A stretch of 60,225 nt of DNA. Origin: JAJPXC01 sp964562375. Its GTDB lineage: Bacteria; Bacteroidota; Bacteroidia; Bacteroidales; Muribaculaceae. The position numbers and the translations under genes are program-made. Shown piece after piece: positions 1-7,990 of this stretch; the stretch's first letter is position 1; every line of letters starts with the position of its first letter. The notes beneath the pieces were generated by a model. That model searched no databases. It had not been told where the DNA came from and worked only from the letters and a program-made list of their open reading frames with translations. The stretch lies in contig CAZLSW010000010.1 in the NCBI GenBank assembly GCA_964562375.1, positions 1 through 60,225 of the forward strand, read 5' to 3'.

Positions 1-18
1 GGCCTTGACTTTTTATTG

Positions 19-45
19 CGGCGGGTGTAAAATCTCGCCGTTTTT
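19..45 (+). terminator. Rho-independent terminator of an off-window gene
   Basis: A hairpin with arms CGGCGGG and CTCGCCG (one G-T pair) around an 8-nt loop is followed by five T residues at 41-45. It probably ends a plus-strand gene lying left of the window; no coding sequence for that gene is visible here. Confidence 0.55.
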
Positions 46-61
46 ATGTAATTTGTGAAAG

Positions 62-240
62 CTAAGCAGGAGGTCCCGCCGTTAAGTAGGACGTCCCGCC
101 GTTAAGTAGGACGTCCCGCCGTGCCGGCGGGACAGATTTATCTGTCGGGGCGGCACGGCCCGACTTCCTACTTAACCAGCCCGACTTCCTACTTAACCAG
201 CCCGACTTCCTACTTAACCCACCCGACTTCCTACTTAGCC
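62..240. repeat. REP-like quasi-palindromic block with multiplied arms
   Basis: The left side carries three direct copies of a unit containing AAGTAGGACGTCCCGCCG or a close variant. The centre is a pair of GC-rich hairpins (GTCCCGCCG/CGGCGGGAC style and its mirror). The right side carries four copies of CCCGACTTCCTACTTA, the inverse of the left arm. The whole block can form a cruciform or three-way junction. The same family occurs at 7789-7990. It lies upstream of the channel-like gene and contains no plausible gene. Confidence 0.8.
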
Positions 241-289
241 TAATCTATTCCTCAATTTCGCTTGTTATATAAGTAAAGCGCTTTCAACT

Positions 290-1024
290 ATGGCAACCAA
301 TAACCCATCCATGCCCCAACCGCCAAAAGCGACAAAGGCGACAAAGCCCCCGGAGTCCCACCGAATCGTCTACAACATATTTCGCGGGGCCGTGCTCATA
401 TTGTCGCTGCTGCTCATCATATGGATCAGCTACGACACTTTCGAGCAAATCCCATTCCTGAGCAACCACCATTACATGACATTCCAGCTGTGGGTGTGCA
501 TCGTTTTTCTGGCCGACTTCTTCGTCGAGCTGTACCTGAGCCCCGACCGCAAGCACTTCCTGCGCCACCGCTGGATCTACTTCATCATATCCATCCCCTA
601 CCTCAACATCGTAAACCAGTGGGACTTCCACTTCTCGGCCCCGGTTTATTACTACCTGCGGTTCATTCCCCTGTTGCGCGGAGCCTACGCCCTGGCGATG
701 ATCACCGGTTACATCTCCCGCAACCGCGCCGTGGCCTTGCTGTGGCAATACGTGTCGATTTTGGCCACCCTTACCTACTGCATGGCCCTTATCTTCTATT
801 ACGAAGAGCACGGAGTTAACCATTACGTCCACACATTTTGGGACGCGCTCTACTGGGCAGCCATGAACATGACCACCGTCGGCTGTTACTTCCCTGCGGT
901 CACCGCCGTGGGCAAGGTTATCTCGGTGATTCTGCCTATCTCGGGAATGCTGATGCTGCCGTTGTTCACCGTCTACATCACCGACATCGTGCGCAAGCAC
1001 CGCAACGCCCCCAAAATCCAGTGA
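290..1024 (+). CDS. Potassium-channel-like ion transporter with atypical filter
   Basis: A 244-residue membrane protein with a short proline- and lysine-rich N-terminus (about 1-25) and five to six hydrophobic segments. The last two flank a pore-helix-like stretch (FWDALYWAAMNMTTVGCYF, about 184-202). The layout resembles the voltage-gated K+ channel superfamily: S1-S4-like helices, pore loop, inner helix. The filter position reads T195-T196-V197-G198-C199-Y200-F201 instead of the usual TVGYG(D), so K+ selectivity cannot be assumed. There is no cytoplasmic RCK/TrkA-N domain. It stands alone between a repeat block and a repeat-rich spacer. Membrane channel is well supported; the transported ion is not. 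Confidence 0.7.
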   Translation: MATNNPSMPQPPKATKATKPPESHRIVYNIFRGAVLILSLLLIIWISYDTFEQIPFLSNHHYMTFQLWVCIVFLADFFVELYLSPDRKHFLRHRWIYFIISIPYLNIVNQWDFHFSAPVYYYLRFIPLLRGAYALAMITGYISRNRAVALLWQYVSILATLTYCMALIFYYEEHGVNHYVHTFWDALYWAAMNMTTVGCYFPAVTAVGKVISVILPISGMLMLPLFTVYITDIVRKHRNAPKIQ

Positions 1025-1054
1025 AAAGTTTAAAGTTCAACTTTCTCAAGTTTT

Positions 1055-1265
1055 GAAACCACGAATTCACACTAATGAACACAAACAAGTTAACTGCGAT
1101 TCTAATAATATTTAAAGAGCTTACGCTCTTATAATTTACACTAATGCTGATAGCGTTTCATTATTGAAATTCGTGTTAATTCTTTGCGCTGCAAAGCTTA
1201 ATTCTTTAATGATAATATAATCTTAATCGCTGAATTAGTGAATATTAGTGTTAATTCGTGGTTTC
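1055..1265. repeat. MITE-like inverted-repeat element, copy 1
   Basis: Terminal arms GAAACCACGAATTcACACTAAT (1055-1076) and its near-perfect inverse (1244-1265) bound 211 bp of AT-rich DNA with an internal AGAGCTTACGCTCT palindrome. Related elements lie at 26335-26542 and 58207-58396. No transposase is encoded. The remainder of the 1025-1515 spacer holds low-complexity DNA and the promoter of the next gene. Confidence 0.7.
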
Positions 1266-1315
1266 TTGGATAACTTGCGAAACCTGAGTTTAAAGTTTAA
1301 GGTTGAAAGTTTAAG

Positions 1316-1380
1316 GTTTAAGGTGCAATGTGAAATGTGCAATGTGAAATGTGAAATGTGAAATGTGCAATGTGCAATGT
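1316..1380. repeat. Short tandem repeat, 8-bp AATGTG(A/C)A units
   Basis: Roughly seven successive degenerate copies of an 8-bp unit (AATGTGAA / AATGTGCA) sit directly upstream of the acyltransferase promoter. Similar microsatellite-like arrays with other units recur throughout the window's spacers. Confidence 0.75.
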
Positions 1381-1434
1381 CTGCCGATTTCCCTAAAAAA
1401 CGCTAAATTATCTCCCCGCGTGCCGAATATTTAG

Positions 1435-1442
1435 TAACTTTG
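1435..1442 (+). promoter_or_regulatory. Bacteroidetes -7 box for the acyltransferase gene
   Basis: TAACTTTG matches the TAnnTTTG -7 consensus. No clear -33 TTTG is seen at the expected 19-20 bp. Transcription would start near 1448 and give a 5' UTR of about 68 nt. Confidence 0.45.
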
Positions 1443-1515
1443 GAGGCTTATATTTTTCTTCGGGGGCAACCCTTAGCCCTCCCTAAGCGTTTACTACCAT
1501 ATCTAACTATTTGTT

Positions 1516-2703
1516 ATGGGACAGATTAACCAAGAAGACTATAACGACATCGCGCCCTACGGGCTCGACGAGTTCCGCCAACGAGTGCTGCAACTCGTGG
1601 AGGATCCCGGCCTCGAGCACGCCGTGAAATATGTGATACCCGACATCGACTACGACTCGATGGTGGAAGCCTTAAAGCAGATACGCGACCCCTGGGAGTT
1701 CCAGGACAAGGTGATGAGGCCTTTCATCGAGATGGTGGCCCAGCGCACCACCGCCGGCATCACATCCTCGGGCCTCGACCACGTCCACGACGGCGTTACA
1801 TATACGTTTATCACCAACCATCGCGACATCGTCCTCGACGCCGCCTTCCTCAACCTCTGCTTTATGCGCACAGGCCACCCCACATCGGAGGTGGCCATTG
1901 GCGACAACCTACTGATCACCGACTGGATTACCCACCTGGTGAAAATCAACCAGAGCTTTATTGTCAAACGCTCCACCCGCATGCTCGAGGCCCTCAACGC
2001 CGCAAAGCACCTGTCGGGATATATCCACTACTGCTTGGACGAGAAAAAGCGCTCGGTGTGGATCGCCCAGCGCGAGGGCCGCGCCAAGGACAGCAACGAC
2101 CTCACTCAGGAATCCCTCGTGAAGATGTTGACCCTCGGCGGCGGTGGCACTACCCTGGAGAACCTGCTCGGCGCGCGCCTGTTGCCGGTTTCGATATCCT
2201 ATGAATACGACCCCAACGACTACCTCAAGGCCCGCGAATTCCTCCTGCGCCGCAACAACCCGCAATTCAAAAAGAGCCAGCGCGACGACCTATTCTCGAT
2301 GGAAACCGGTCTGCTCGGATACAAGGGTCGTGTACACTTCACTCTCGGCGAGTGCATCAACCCACTTTTCGCCGACATCCCTGCCGACAGCGACCGCTCC
2401 GAGATCGTGCGCCGAGCCTGCGGCCTAATCGACCGCGAAATCCACTGCGGCTACATGATTTTCCCCATCAACTATATCGCCTACGACGAAATCTCGGGCG
2501 AAAAACACTTCGCCGCCGACTATACCGAGGAGGAGGTCAAGAAAGTCGACGAATACATCGACGCGCAATTGGCCAAAGTCGACCTACCCGACCTTACCGA
2601 CGACGACTACGACTACATGCGGCAGAAGATGCTCGAGATGTACGCCAACCCATTGACCAACAAACTGCGGGCCCAGTGCCTGCGTAGCTGCCCCAACGAC
2701 TGA
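1516..2703 (+). CDS. PlsC-like glycerolipid acyltransferase
   Basis: A 395-residue protein of the 1-acylglycerol-3-phosphate acyltransferase superfamily as found in Bacteroidetes. The acyltransferase histidine motif appears as NHRDIVLD with H102 and D108, spaced one residue wider than the usual HX4D. A second block contains QREGRAKDSND, matching the EGRxK/EGTRS phosphate-binding motif. No signal peptide or clear membrane helix is visible. It probably acts at the inner membrane face in phospholipid synthesis, but the acceptor is not known from sequence. Its stop codon overlaps the next ATG by one base (TGATG), which implies translational coupling to the phosphoesterase. Confidence 0.75.
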   Translation: MGQINQEDYNDIAPYGLDEFRQRVLQLVEDPGLEHAVKYVIPDIDYDSMVEALKQIRDPWEFQDKVMRPFIEMVAQRTTAGITSSGLDHVHDGVTYTFITNHRDIVLDAAFLNLCFMRTGHPTSEVAIGDNLLITDWITHLVKINQSFIVKRSTRMLEALNAAKHLSGYIHYCLDEKKRSVWIAQREGRAKDSNDLTQESLVKMLTLGGGGTTLENLLGARLLPVSISYEYDPNDYLKAREFLLRRNNPQFKKSQRDDLFSMETGLLGYKGRVHFTLGECINPLFADIPADSDRSEIVRRACGLIDREIHCGYMIFPINYIAYDEISGEKHFAADYTEEEVKKVDEYIDAQLAKVDLPDLTDDDYDYMRQKMLEMYANPLTNKLRAQCLRSCPND

Positions 2704-3902
2704 TGCGACTTCCGGTGCTGATACTTCTGGGAGTAATCTTCCTGATAAACGCGCCGGTCGACTGGTGGATTTACCGTCTCTTGCGCCGTGGCCTGCGCCG
2801 AAAGCGTTGGGCACAGCTCCATGTGTGGATCTCGGTGGCTTTGGCCGTGGGCCTGGTAATCTTTATATGCATTCCCCGCCGTAGCGGCTCCAACGCCCAA
2901 TTATTATCAATAATGTGGGCGCTCTACTCCTATTTCACCATCTATATCCCCAAATACCTGTTCACCATCTTCTCCCTCATCGGGCGCATCCCGCGATTGT
3001 GGAAAGGACGGCCTTGGGGCGCATTGACGTGGATTGGAGGCTTGGTGGCCGTAGTGGCGTTCGTGCTGATGTGGTGGGGCGCCTTGATCAACCGTTTCAA
3101 CATCGACGTGGTGCCCGTGGACGTGGAGATCCGGAACTTGCCACCTTCTTTTGAGGGATATCGCATTGCCCAAATCAGCGACTTGCACGTGGGTACGTTC
3201 GGCGAGGACACCACCTTCGTTTCCCGCCTTGTCGACCAAGTCAACTCGCTGGGAGCCGACATGATTGTATTCACCGGCGATATCGTCAACCGTCAATCCT
3301 CGGAGCTGCCTCCATTCATCAAGCCGCTTAGCCGATTGACCTCTCCCGCGGGCGTCTACGCCTGCCTGGGCAACCACGACTATGGCGACTACTGCGATTG
3401 GCCATCCCAGGAAGCGCAATGGGCCGACACCGCAGCGCTCCATCACATGATCGACCAAATGGGGTGGCGACTGCTCAAAAACGAGTACACCTTCATTCAT
3501 CGCGCTCGGGGCGACTCCATCGCCCTGCTGGGTATCGAAAACATGGGCGATCCACCCTTTAAGCAGTACGGGTCGCTTTACGACACCGGCTACCCCAATC
3601 GCCAGGACTCGGTAGTGAAAATCCTTCTGAGCCACAACCCGGCCCAATGGATGATGCAAATCGAGAACAATAACAACAACGTCGACCTCACCCTCGCGGG
3701 CCACACCCACGCAATGCAGATTTCGGCTGGCCGCTGGTCGCCCGCCGTTTGGCGATATAAATACTGGGGTGGACTTTACGCCGATTCCATCGGTCACCAG
3801 CTCTACGTCAACCGTGGTGCTGGCACCGTCGGCCTCCCTTACCGTATCGGCGCCACCCCTGAGATTACACTTATCACACTTCACAACAAAAAGAAACACT
3901 AA
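2703..3902 (+). CDS. Membrane-anchored calcineurin-like metallophosphoesterase
   Basis: A 399-residue protein with three to four N-terminal hydrophobic segments (about 1-135) followed by a calcineurin-like phosphoesterase domain. Metal-binding motifs occur in family order: QISDLHVG, FTGDIVN, LGNHDYG, LLSHNP and AGHTHAMQ. This is the YkuE/YaeI-type arrangement of an integral membrane part plus a catalytic domain. Such enzymes hydrolyse phosphomono- or diesters, in several cases in lipid or envelope metabolism (UDP-diacylglucosamine in the LpxG/LpxI-like groups). The substrate here is not determined. It overlaps the upstream acyltransferase by one base and precedes the beta-barrel gene by two bases. 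Confidence 0.85.
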   Translation: MRLPVLILLGVIFLINAPVDWWIYRLLRRGLRRKRWAQLHVWISVALAVGLVIFICIPRRSGSNAQLLSIMWALYSYFTIYIPKYLFTIFSLIGRIPRLWKGRPWGALTWIGGLVAVVAFVLMWWGALINRFNIDVVPVDVEIRNLPPSFEGYRIAQISDLHVGTFGEDTTFVSRLVDQVNSLGADMIVFTGDIVNRQSSELPPFIKPLSRLTSPAGVYACLGNHDYGDYCDWPSQEAQWADTAALHHMIDQMGWRLLKNEYTFIHRARGDSIALLGIENMGDPPFKQYGSLYDTGYPNRQDSVVKILLSHNPAQWMMQIENNNNNVDLTLAGHTHAMQISAGRWSPAVWRYKYWGGLYADSIGHQLYVNRGAGTVGLPYRIGATPEITLITLHNKKKH

Positions 3903-3904
3903 CG

Positions 3905-4420
3905 ATGAAAGCCCTGAAATTCTTGCTCGCAGCCTTGGCACTCCTCCTCTTGGCCCCTGCCATCCAAGCGCAACACCGCGGTGAAGCGTCGCTCGGAGTG
4001 CGCGGCGGCTGGAACACCCGCAACCATTCCCCGATGGCCGGCATTTTCTTCCAGTACCAGTTCAGCGAACATTTCCGCTTGTCGCCCAATATCGACTACA
4101 TCTTCGAGCATCACGACCAGGACGGAGCCGGTGTCAACATCAACGCCCACTTCCCGTTCATCGTTAGCCAAAACCAAAAGTGGGCGATTTATCCCCTCGC
4201 GGGCCTCACCTACGCCACCTGGAGCCGCAAGCACGTGCATGACGCCCTCGACGATACCAACGACGTCACCACTCGCGACAACCGTATCGGCGTCAATCTC
4301 GGCGGTGGCATCGAATTGCGTTGCACCGCCTCGCTCAAGGTCAATTTCGAGGCCAAAGCCGCTTTGGTGAAAAGATACTCTACAGGTGCTTTCAATATCG
4401 GCATCGCCTATGTCTTCTGA
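3905..4420 (+). CDS. Small outer-membrane beta-barrel protein
   Basis: A 171-residue exported protein. Residues 1-22 form a typical signal peptide ending AIQA-QHR. The mature part alternates polar and hydrophobic residues in beta-strand fashion (SLGVRGGWNTR, GIFFQYQFSEHFRLSPNIDY, IGVNLGGGIELR) and ends in YVF, the aromatic terminus used by the BAM machinery for outer-membrane barrels. The size suits an eight-stranded porin-like or OmpW/OmpX-like barrel. Function is unknown. It starts two bases after the phosphoesterase stop and overlaps the glycosyltransferase by 11 bp. Confidence 0.7.
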   Translation: MKALKFLLAALALLLLAPAIQAQHRGEASLGVRGGWNTRNHSPMAGIFFQYQFSEHFRLSPNIDYIFEHHDQDGAGVNINAHFPFIVSQNQKWAIYPLAGLTYATWSRKHVHDALDDTNDVTTRDNRIGVNLGGGIELRCTASLKVNFEAKAALVKRYSTGAFNIGIAYVF

Positions 4421-5378
4421 CGCCGTTCCCCAGGTATCACTAATCGTCCCCTATCACAATGCCGCGGCTACCATCGAGCGCTGCGTTAGCTCGATCATGC
4501 GGCAGGACTGCCAGGGCTTGGAAGTGATATTTGTCAATGACGCCTCCACCGACAATTCCGAGCGCGTATTGCTCGAATCGTTGGAGAAATACCCCAACCC
4601 CGAGATAGAGGTGCGCAACGTCGTGCTGCCGCTCAACCTGGGGTGCGCCGGTGCCAACGGCAAAGGTCTGCAGCACGCTCGCGGCGAATACGTGGCACGG
4701 CTTGACGCCGACGACGAGCTTGCGCCTGGAGCATTAAGTCGGCTGCTCGACCATGCTCGCGCTACCGATGCCGACATCGTAGCCGCCGCCCATATACGCG
4801 TAGAGCCCGACGGACGTCGCCACGCCATCACCCCTCAATCACCCCTCGACATCAACCACCTGCGCATGGATGTCACCAACTACTCGTTGTGGAACAAACT
4901 CATTCGCCGTTCGCTGCTGATTGACAACCAAATAGCGCCCATCGAAGGAATTGACTGCTGGGAGGACGTGGTTGTTACAGCCCCCGCAATGGCCGTAGCC
5001 CGCAAGGTGGAGCTTCTCCCCGACCCACTTTACATATATTATCAGATAAAAGGCTCATTGTCGCGAGCCGCCCGCGAGAAATTGCTCAACCACCACCTCA
5101 AGGCCGCGCTTATGCTCGAGCAATGGTTCATTGCCCATGGTCTCGAGCAACGCTTCAAGCCATTCCTCGACCGTCTCAAACTCATCGCCAAGGTCAAGTA
5201 CCTTCGCGGCAAAAACAAGGACATAGGCGCTTGGCTACGCACCTTCCCCGAGGTCAACTCCCGCGTTATGAGCATCACCCAGGTGCCTCTGCATTACCGC
5301 TTGATGTTCAAAGCCGTAGCTATCCTACCCGAATCCCTCACCCAGCGCCTCGCCGACTTCTGCGACCGCTTCTATTAA
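4410..5378 (+). CDS. GT2-family glycosyltransferase
   Basis: About 322 residues from the ATG at 4410; a GTG at 4386 in the same frame is possible but lies deeper in the preceding gene. The N-terminal GT-A fold is clear: VSLIVPYHNAAATIERCVSSI at the start, FVNDASTDNS, and the metal-binding LDADDE. The C-terminal third is helical and basic, with no obvious membrane helix. It likely transfers a sugar to a surface polysaccharide or glycolipid. The 11-bp overlap with the beta-barrel gene suggests one transcript. Donor and acceptor cannot be named. Confidence 0.85.
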   Translation: MSSDAVPQVSLIVPYHNAAATIERCVSSIMRQDCQGLEVIFVNDASTDNSERVLLESLEKYPNPEIEVRNVVLPLNLGCAGANGKGLQHARGEYVARLDADDELAPGALSRLLDHARATDADIVAAAHIRVEPDGRRHAITPQSPLDINHLRMDVTNYSLWNKLIRRSLLIDNQIAPIEGIDCWEDVVVTAPAMAVARKVELLPDPLYIYYQIKGSLSRAAREKLLNHHLKAALMLEQWFIAHGLEQRFKPFLDRLKLIAKVKYLRGKNKDIGAWLRTFPEVNSRVMSITQVPLHYRLMFKAVAILPESLTQRLADFCDRFY

Positions 5379-5385
5379 CCAAAAA

Positions 5386-5430
5386 CTAGAAACTAAAAAC
5401 TAGAAACTAGAAACTAGAAACTGAAAACTG
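5386..5430. repeat. Heptamer array (AAACTAG / AAACTGA)
   Basis: Six or more copies of a 7-bp A-rich unit fill the spacer between the glycosyltransferase and tsaD and end only a few bases before the tsaD ATG. Arrays of the same unit precede cinA, purB and batB. Confidence 0.85.
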
Positions 5431-5437
5431 AAAACCA

Positions 5438-6451
5438 ATGATAACCATCCTCGGAATAGAATCCTCCTGCGACGACACCTCGGCGGCCGTCATCAGCGAC
5501 GGCCTGCTCCTGAGCAACGTCATTGCCTCACAATCGGTGCATGAGGAATACGGCGGAGTGGTGCCCGAGCTGGCCTCCCGCGCCCACCAGCAAAACATCG
5601 TCCCCGTGGTCGACGCCGCAATCCGTCGCGCCGGAATTACCCCCAACGACCTCTCGGCAATCGCTTTCACCCGAGGCCCTGGCCTGCTGGGCTCACTCCT
5701 TGTGGGTACCAGTTTCGCCAAAGGAATGTCGCTTGGATTGCGTATCCCCATCGTCGACGTCAACCACCTCCACGGCCACGTCCTTAGTCATTTCATCCGA
5801 GAGAAAGAGGACGACGAGGTACCCGAGTACCCATTCCTCACTCTCCTAATCTCAGGCGGCAACTCCCAATTAATCCTCGTGAGATCCTATAACGACATGG
5901 AAATCCTGGGGCGAACCATCGACGACGCCGCGGGCGAGGCTTTCGACAAATGCGCAAAAATCATGGGGCTACCCTATCCCGGCGGCCCGCATATCGACCG
6001 ACTTGCGGCCGAGGGCGATTCACACGCTTTCAAGTTCACAAAGCCCCATATTCCGGGACTCGACTACTCGTTCAGCGGACTAAAAACTGCGTTCCTTTAC
6101 ACCCTGCGCGACGCTGTGAAGCAGGACTCCGATTTCGTGGAGAAACACCGCGCCGACCTTGCCGCCTCCATCCAGCGCACCATCATCGAGATTCTCATGG
6201 AAAAGCTCGCCAAGGCCGTCGACCAAACAGGCGTGAACACCGTTGCCATCGGTGGCGGCGTCTCGGCCAACAGCGGCGTGCGCGAAGCCGTAGCACAGTT
6301 CTGCCAAGAGCGAGGCCTCAAAGCATTCATCCCGGCGCGCAAATTCACCACCGACAACGCCGCTATGGTGGCCATCGCAGGATATTACAAATACCTCGAC
6401 CGCCAATTCTGCCCCTACGACGCTGCCCCCTACGCGCGAGTAACCGTGTAG
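5438..6451 (+). CDS. tsaD: tRNA N6-adenosine threonylcarbamoyltransferase
   Basis: A 337-residue member of the Kae1/TsaD/Qri7 family, full length for a bacterial enzyme. It opens with ILGIESSCDDTSAAV, carries the iron-binding HxxxH motif as H110-L-H-G-H114, and has TLLISGGNSQL, DDAAGEAFDK, YSFSGLKTA and GGGVSANSGVR in the normal order. With TsaB, TsaC and TsaE (not in this window) it forms t6A37 in ANN-decoding tRNAs, an essential modification. It is cytosolic. A heptamer array directly precedes the start. Confidence 0.97.
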   Translation: MITILGIESSCDDTSAAVISDGLLLSNVIASQSVHEEYGGVVPELASRAHQQNIVPVVDAAIRRAGITPNDLSAIAFTRGPGLLGSLLVGTSFAKGMSLGLRIPIVDVNHLHGHVLSHFIREKEDDEVPEYPFLTLLISGGNSQLILVRSYNDMEILGRTIDDAAGEAFDKCAKIMGLPYPGGPHIDRLAAEGDSHAFKFTKPHIPGLDYSFSGLKTAFLYTLRDAVKQDSDFVEKHRADLAASIQRTIIEILMEKLAKAVDQTGVNTVAIGGGVSANSGVREAVAQFCQERGLKAFIPARKFTTDNAAMVAIAGYYKYLDRQFCPYDAAPYARVTV

Positions 6452-6502
6452 GCCCCCTTAATCCTTCAGTCCTTTTCTCCTTTAATACTTTAAAGCCATT
6501 AA

Positions 6503-6526
6503 CTAGAAACTAGAAACTAGAAACTG
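6503..6526. repeat. Heptamer array before cinA
   Basis: Three copies of AACTAGA plus a partial fourth end 6 bp before the TTG start of cinA. This is the same unit as the array before tsaD. Confidence 0.8.
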
Positions 6527-6531
6527 CGTAC

Positions 6532-7791
6532 TTGAAACTTTCCATAATAGCCATAGGTGACGAGCTGTTGATCGGCCAGGTCACCGACACCAATACCGGC
6601 TCCATTGCCCGCATGCTCGCCCCTCACGGCTGGCAAGTGACCGACGCCCAAGTCGTGGCCGACGACGCCACGGCCATACGCCGAGCCATCGACCGCGCGT
6701 TTGAAACCTCCAAGGTTGTAATCACCACGGGTGGCCTCGGTCCCACCAAGGACGACATCACCAAGGCCACCCTCCGCGACATCTTCGGCGGCGAGATGCG
6801 TCTCGACCCCGAAACACTCGAAAACGTCAAAGAAGTGGTAGCCAAGCGCGGTCTCGCCCTCAACGACCTAACAGCAGCCCAGGCCATCGTCCCCACCTCC
6901 TGCGCGGTGATTCAAAACCGCGTAGGCACGGCCCCGATAATGTGGTTTGAGGACAAGGAAGGGCGCGTGCTGGTGGCCATGCCGGGCGTACCCTTCGAGA
7001 CGCTGCAGATGATGGAGCGCGAGGTGCTTCCCCTGCTGTTGAAGCGTTTCCCCGACGCCACGCCTGTGGAGCACGCTACCATGGTCGTAACCGGGATGCC
7101 CGAGTCATCTTTCGCAGCCCTTTTGGAACCACTTGAGCGCCGTTTCCCCGAGGGAATGCACCTTGCCTACCTCCCCAAGCCAGGCTACATAAGATTGCGC
7201 CTGGATTATAAGCCCTATAAGCCCTATAAGCCCCATGAGTCCTATGAGCCCTATGAGATTCTCCAGCACTGGCTTGAGCAAATCGCCACCCGCTGCGGCT
7301 CCAATCGCGTCCTCGCCATGCGCGACGCCAGCCTCGCCGAAATCGTTCAAGACCACTTGATTGCCCGTGGCCTCACCATGGCCACCGCCGAGAGCTGCAC
7401 CGGCGGCAACATCGCCCACACCCTCACTCTGGTCCCCGGCTCGTCGGCCTACTTTCTAGGGGGAGTTGTCAGCTACAGCAACGATGTGAAAACAAGCGTG
7501 CTTGGCGTATCGCCCGATGCGATAGCCCAGCACGGTGCTGTAAGTATTGAAGTTGTGGAGCAGATGGTTGAGGGAGCGTGTCGAGTGGCTGGCGCCGATT
7601 GCGCTGTGGCCACCTCGGGCATTGCCGGACCCGGTGGTGCCGTTCCCGGCAAACCCGTAGGCACGGTGGCGATTGCGGCTCACACGCCCACGTCGGGCAC
7701 CGTAAGCGCCATGTACCATTTCCCTGGCACTCGCGACCGCGTGATCGACCGCGCCACCACCGAGGCCCTCCTCCTGCTGCTGCGCAAATAA
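6532..7791 (+). CDS. cinA: CinA family nicotinamide-nucleotide amidohydrolase
   Basis: A 419-residue two-domain protein. The start is a TTG, chosen because KLSIIAIGDELLIGQ matches the conserved CinA N-terminus immediately after it. The N-terminal MoCF/COG1058 domain (about 1-170, TTGGLGPTKDD) handles ADP-ribose-type pyrophosphates. The C-terminal domain (about 265-415: ATAESCTGG, GGVVSYSNDVK, TSGIAGPGG) deamidates nicotinamide mononucleotide for NAD recycling. Between them, codons of about 225-242 are a 9-bp tandem repeat giving a Tyr-Lys-Pro-rich stretch, unusual for this family. The stop codon coincides with the first three bases of a REP-like element. Confidence 0.92.
   Translation: MKLSIIAIGDELLIGQVTDTNTGSIARMLAPHGWQVTDAQVVADDATAIRRAIDRAFETSKVVITTGGLGPTKDDITKATLRDIFGGEMRLDPETLENVKEVVAKRGLALNDLTAAQAIVPTSCAVIQNRVGTAPIMWFEDKEGRVLVAMPGVPFETLQMMEREVLPLLLKRFPDATPVEHATMVVTGMPESSFAALLEPLERRFPEGMHLAYLPKPGYIRLRLDYKPYKPYKPHESYEPYEILQHWLEQIATRCGSNRVLAMRDASLAEIVQDHLIARGLTMATAESCTGGNIAHTLTLVPGSSAYFLGGVVSYSNDVKTSVLGVSPDAIAQHGAVSIEVVEQMVEGACRVAGADCAVATSGIAGPGGAVPGKPVGTVAIAAHTPTSGTVSAMYHFPGTRDRVIDRATTEALLLLLRK
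7204..7257 (+). repeat. In-frame 9-bp tandem repeat inside cinA
   Basis: Six degenerate copies of TATAAGCCC (later copies drift to CATGAGTCC and TATGAGCCC) sit in frame and encode YKP/YEP-type triplets in the linker between the two CinA domains. Unit size and style match the intergenic microsatellites of this genome. Confidence 0.85.
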
Positions 7792-7990
7792 GCAGGAGGT
7801 CCCGCCGTGTCGGCGGGACAATCTTTTCTGTCGGGCCGACACGGCCCGACGTCCTGCCTAGGATAAGTAGGAAGTCCCGCCGTGCCGGCGGGACAGTTTT
7901 TATTGTCGGGCCGACACGGCCCGACTTCCTTTCTAAAGCTGTCGGTCCTACACGGCCCGACATCCTTTCTAAAGTGGGACATCCTTTCTA
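7789..7990. repeat. REP-like elements filling the cinA-htpG junction
   Basis: Two complete units (about 7789-7861 and 7864-7937) and partial units lie between convergent genes. Each complete unit has an outer stem (AAGTAGGAAGTC against GACTTCCT) and two inner GC-rich hairpins. They are relatives of the block at 62-240. The left edge begins with TAAGCAGGA, whose TAA is the cinA stop. The right edge CTTTCTAAAG contains the TAG stop of htpG read on the minus strand. A bidirectional terminator role is plausible. Confidence 0.8.
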
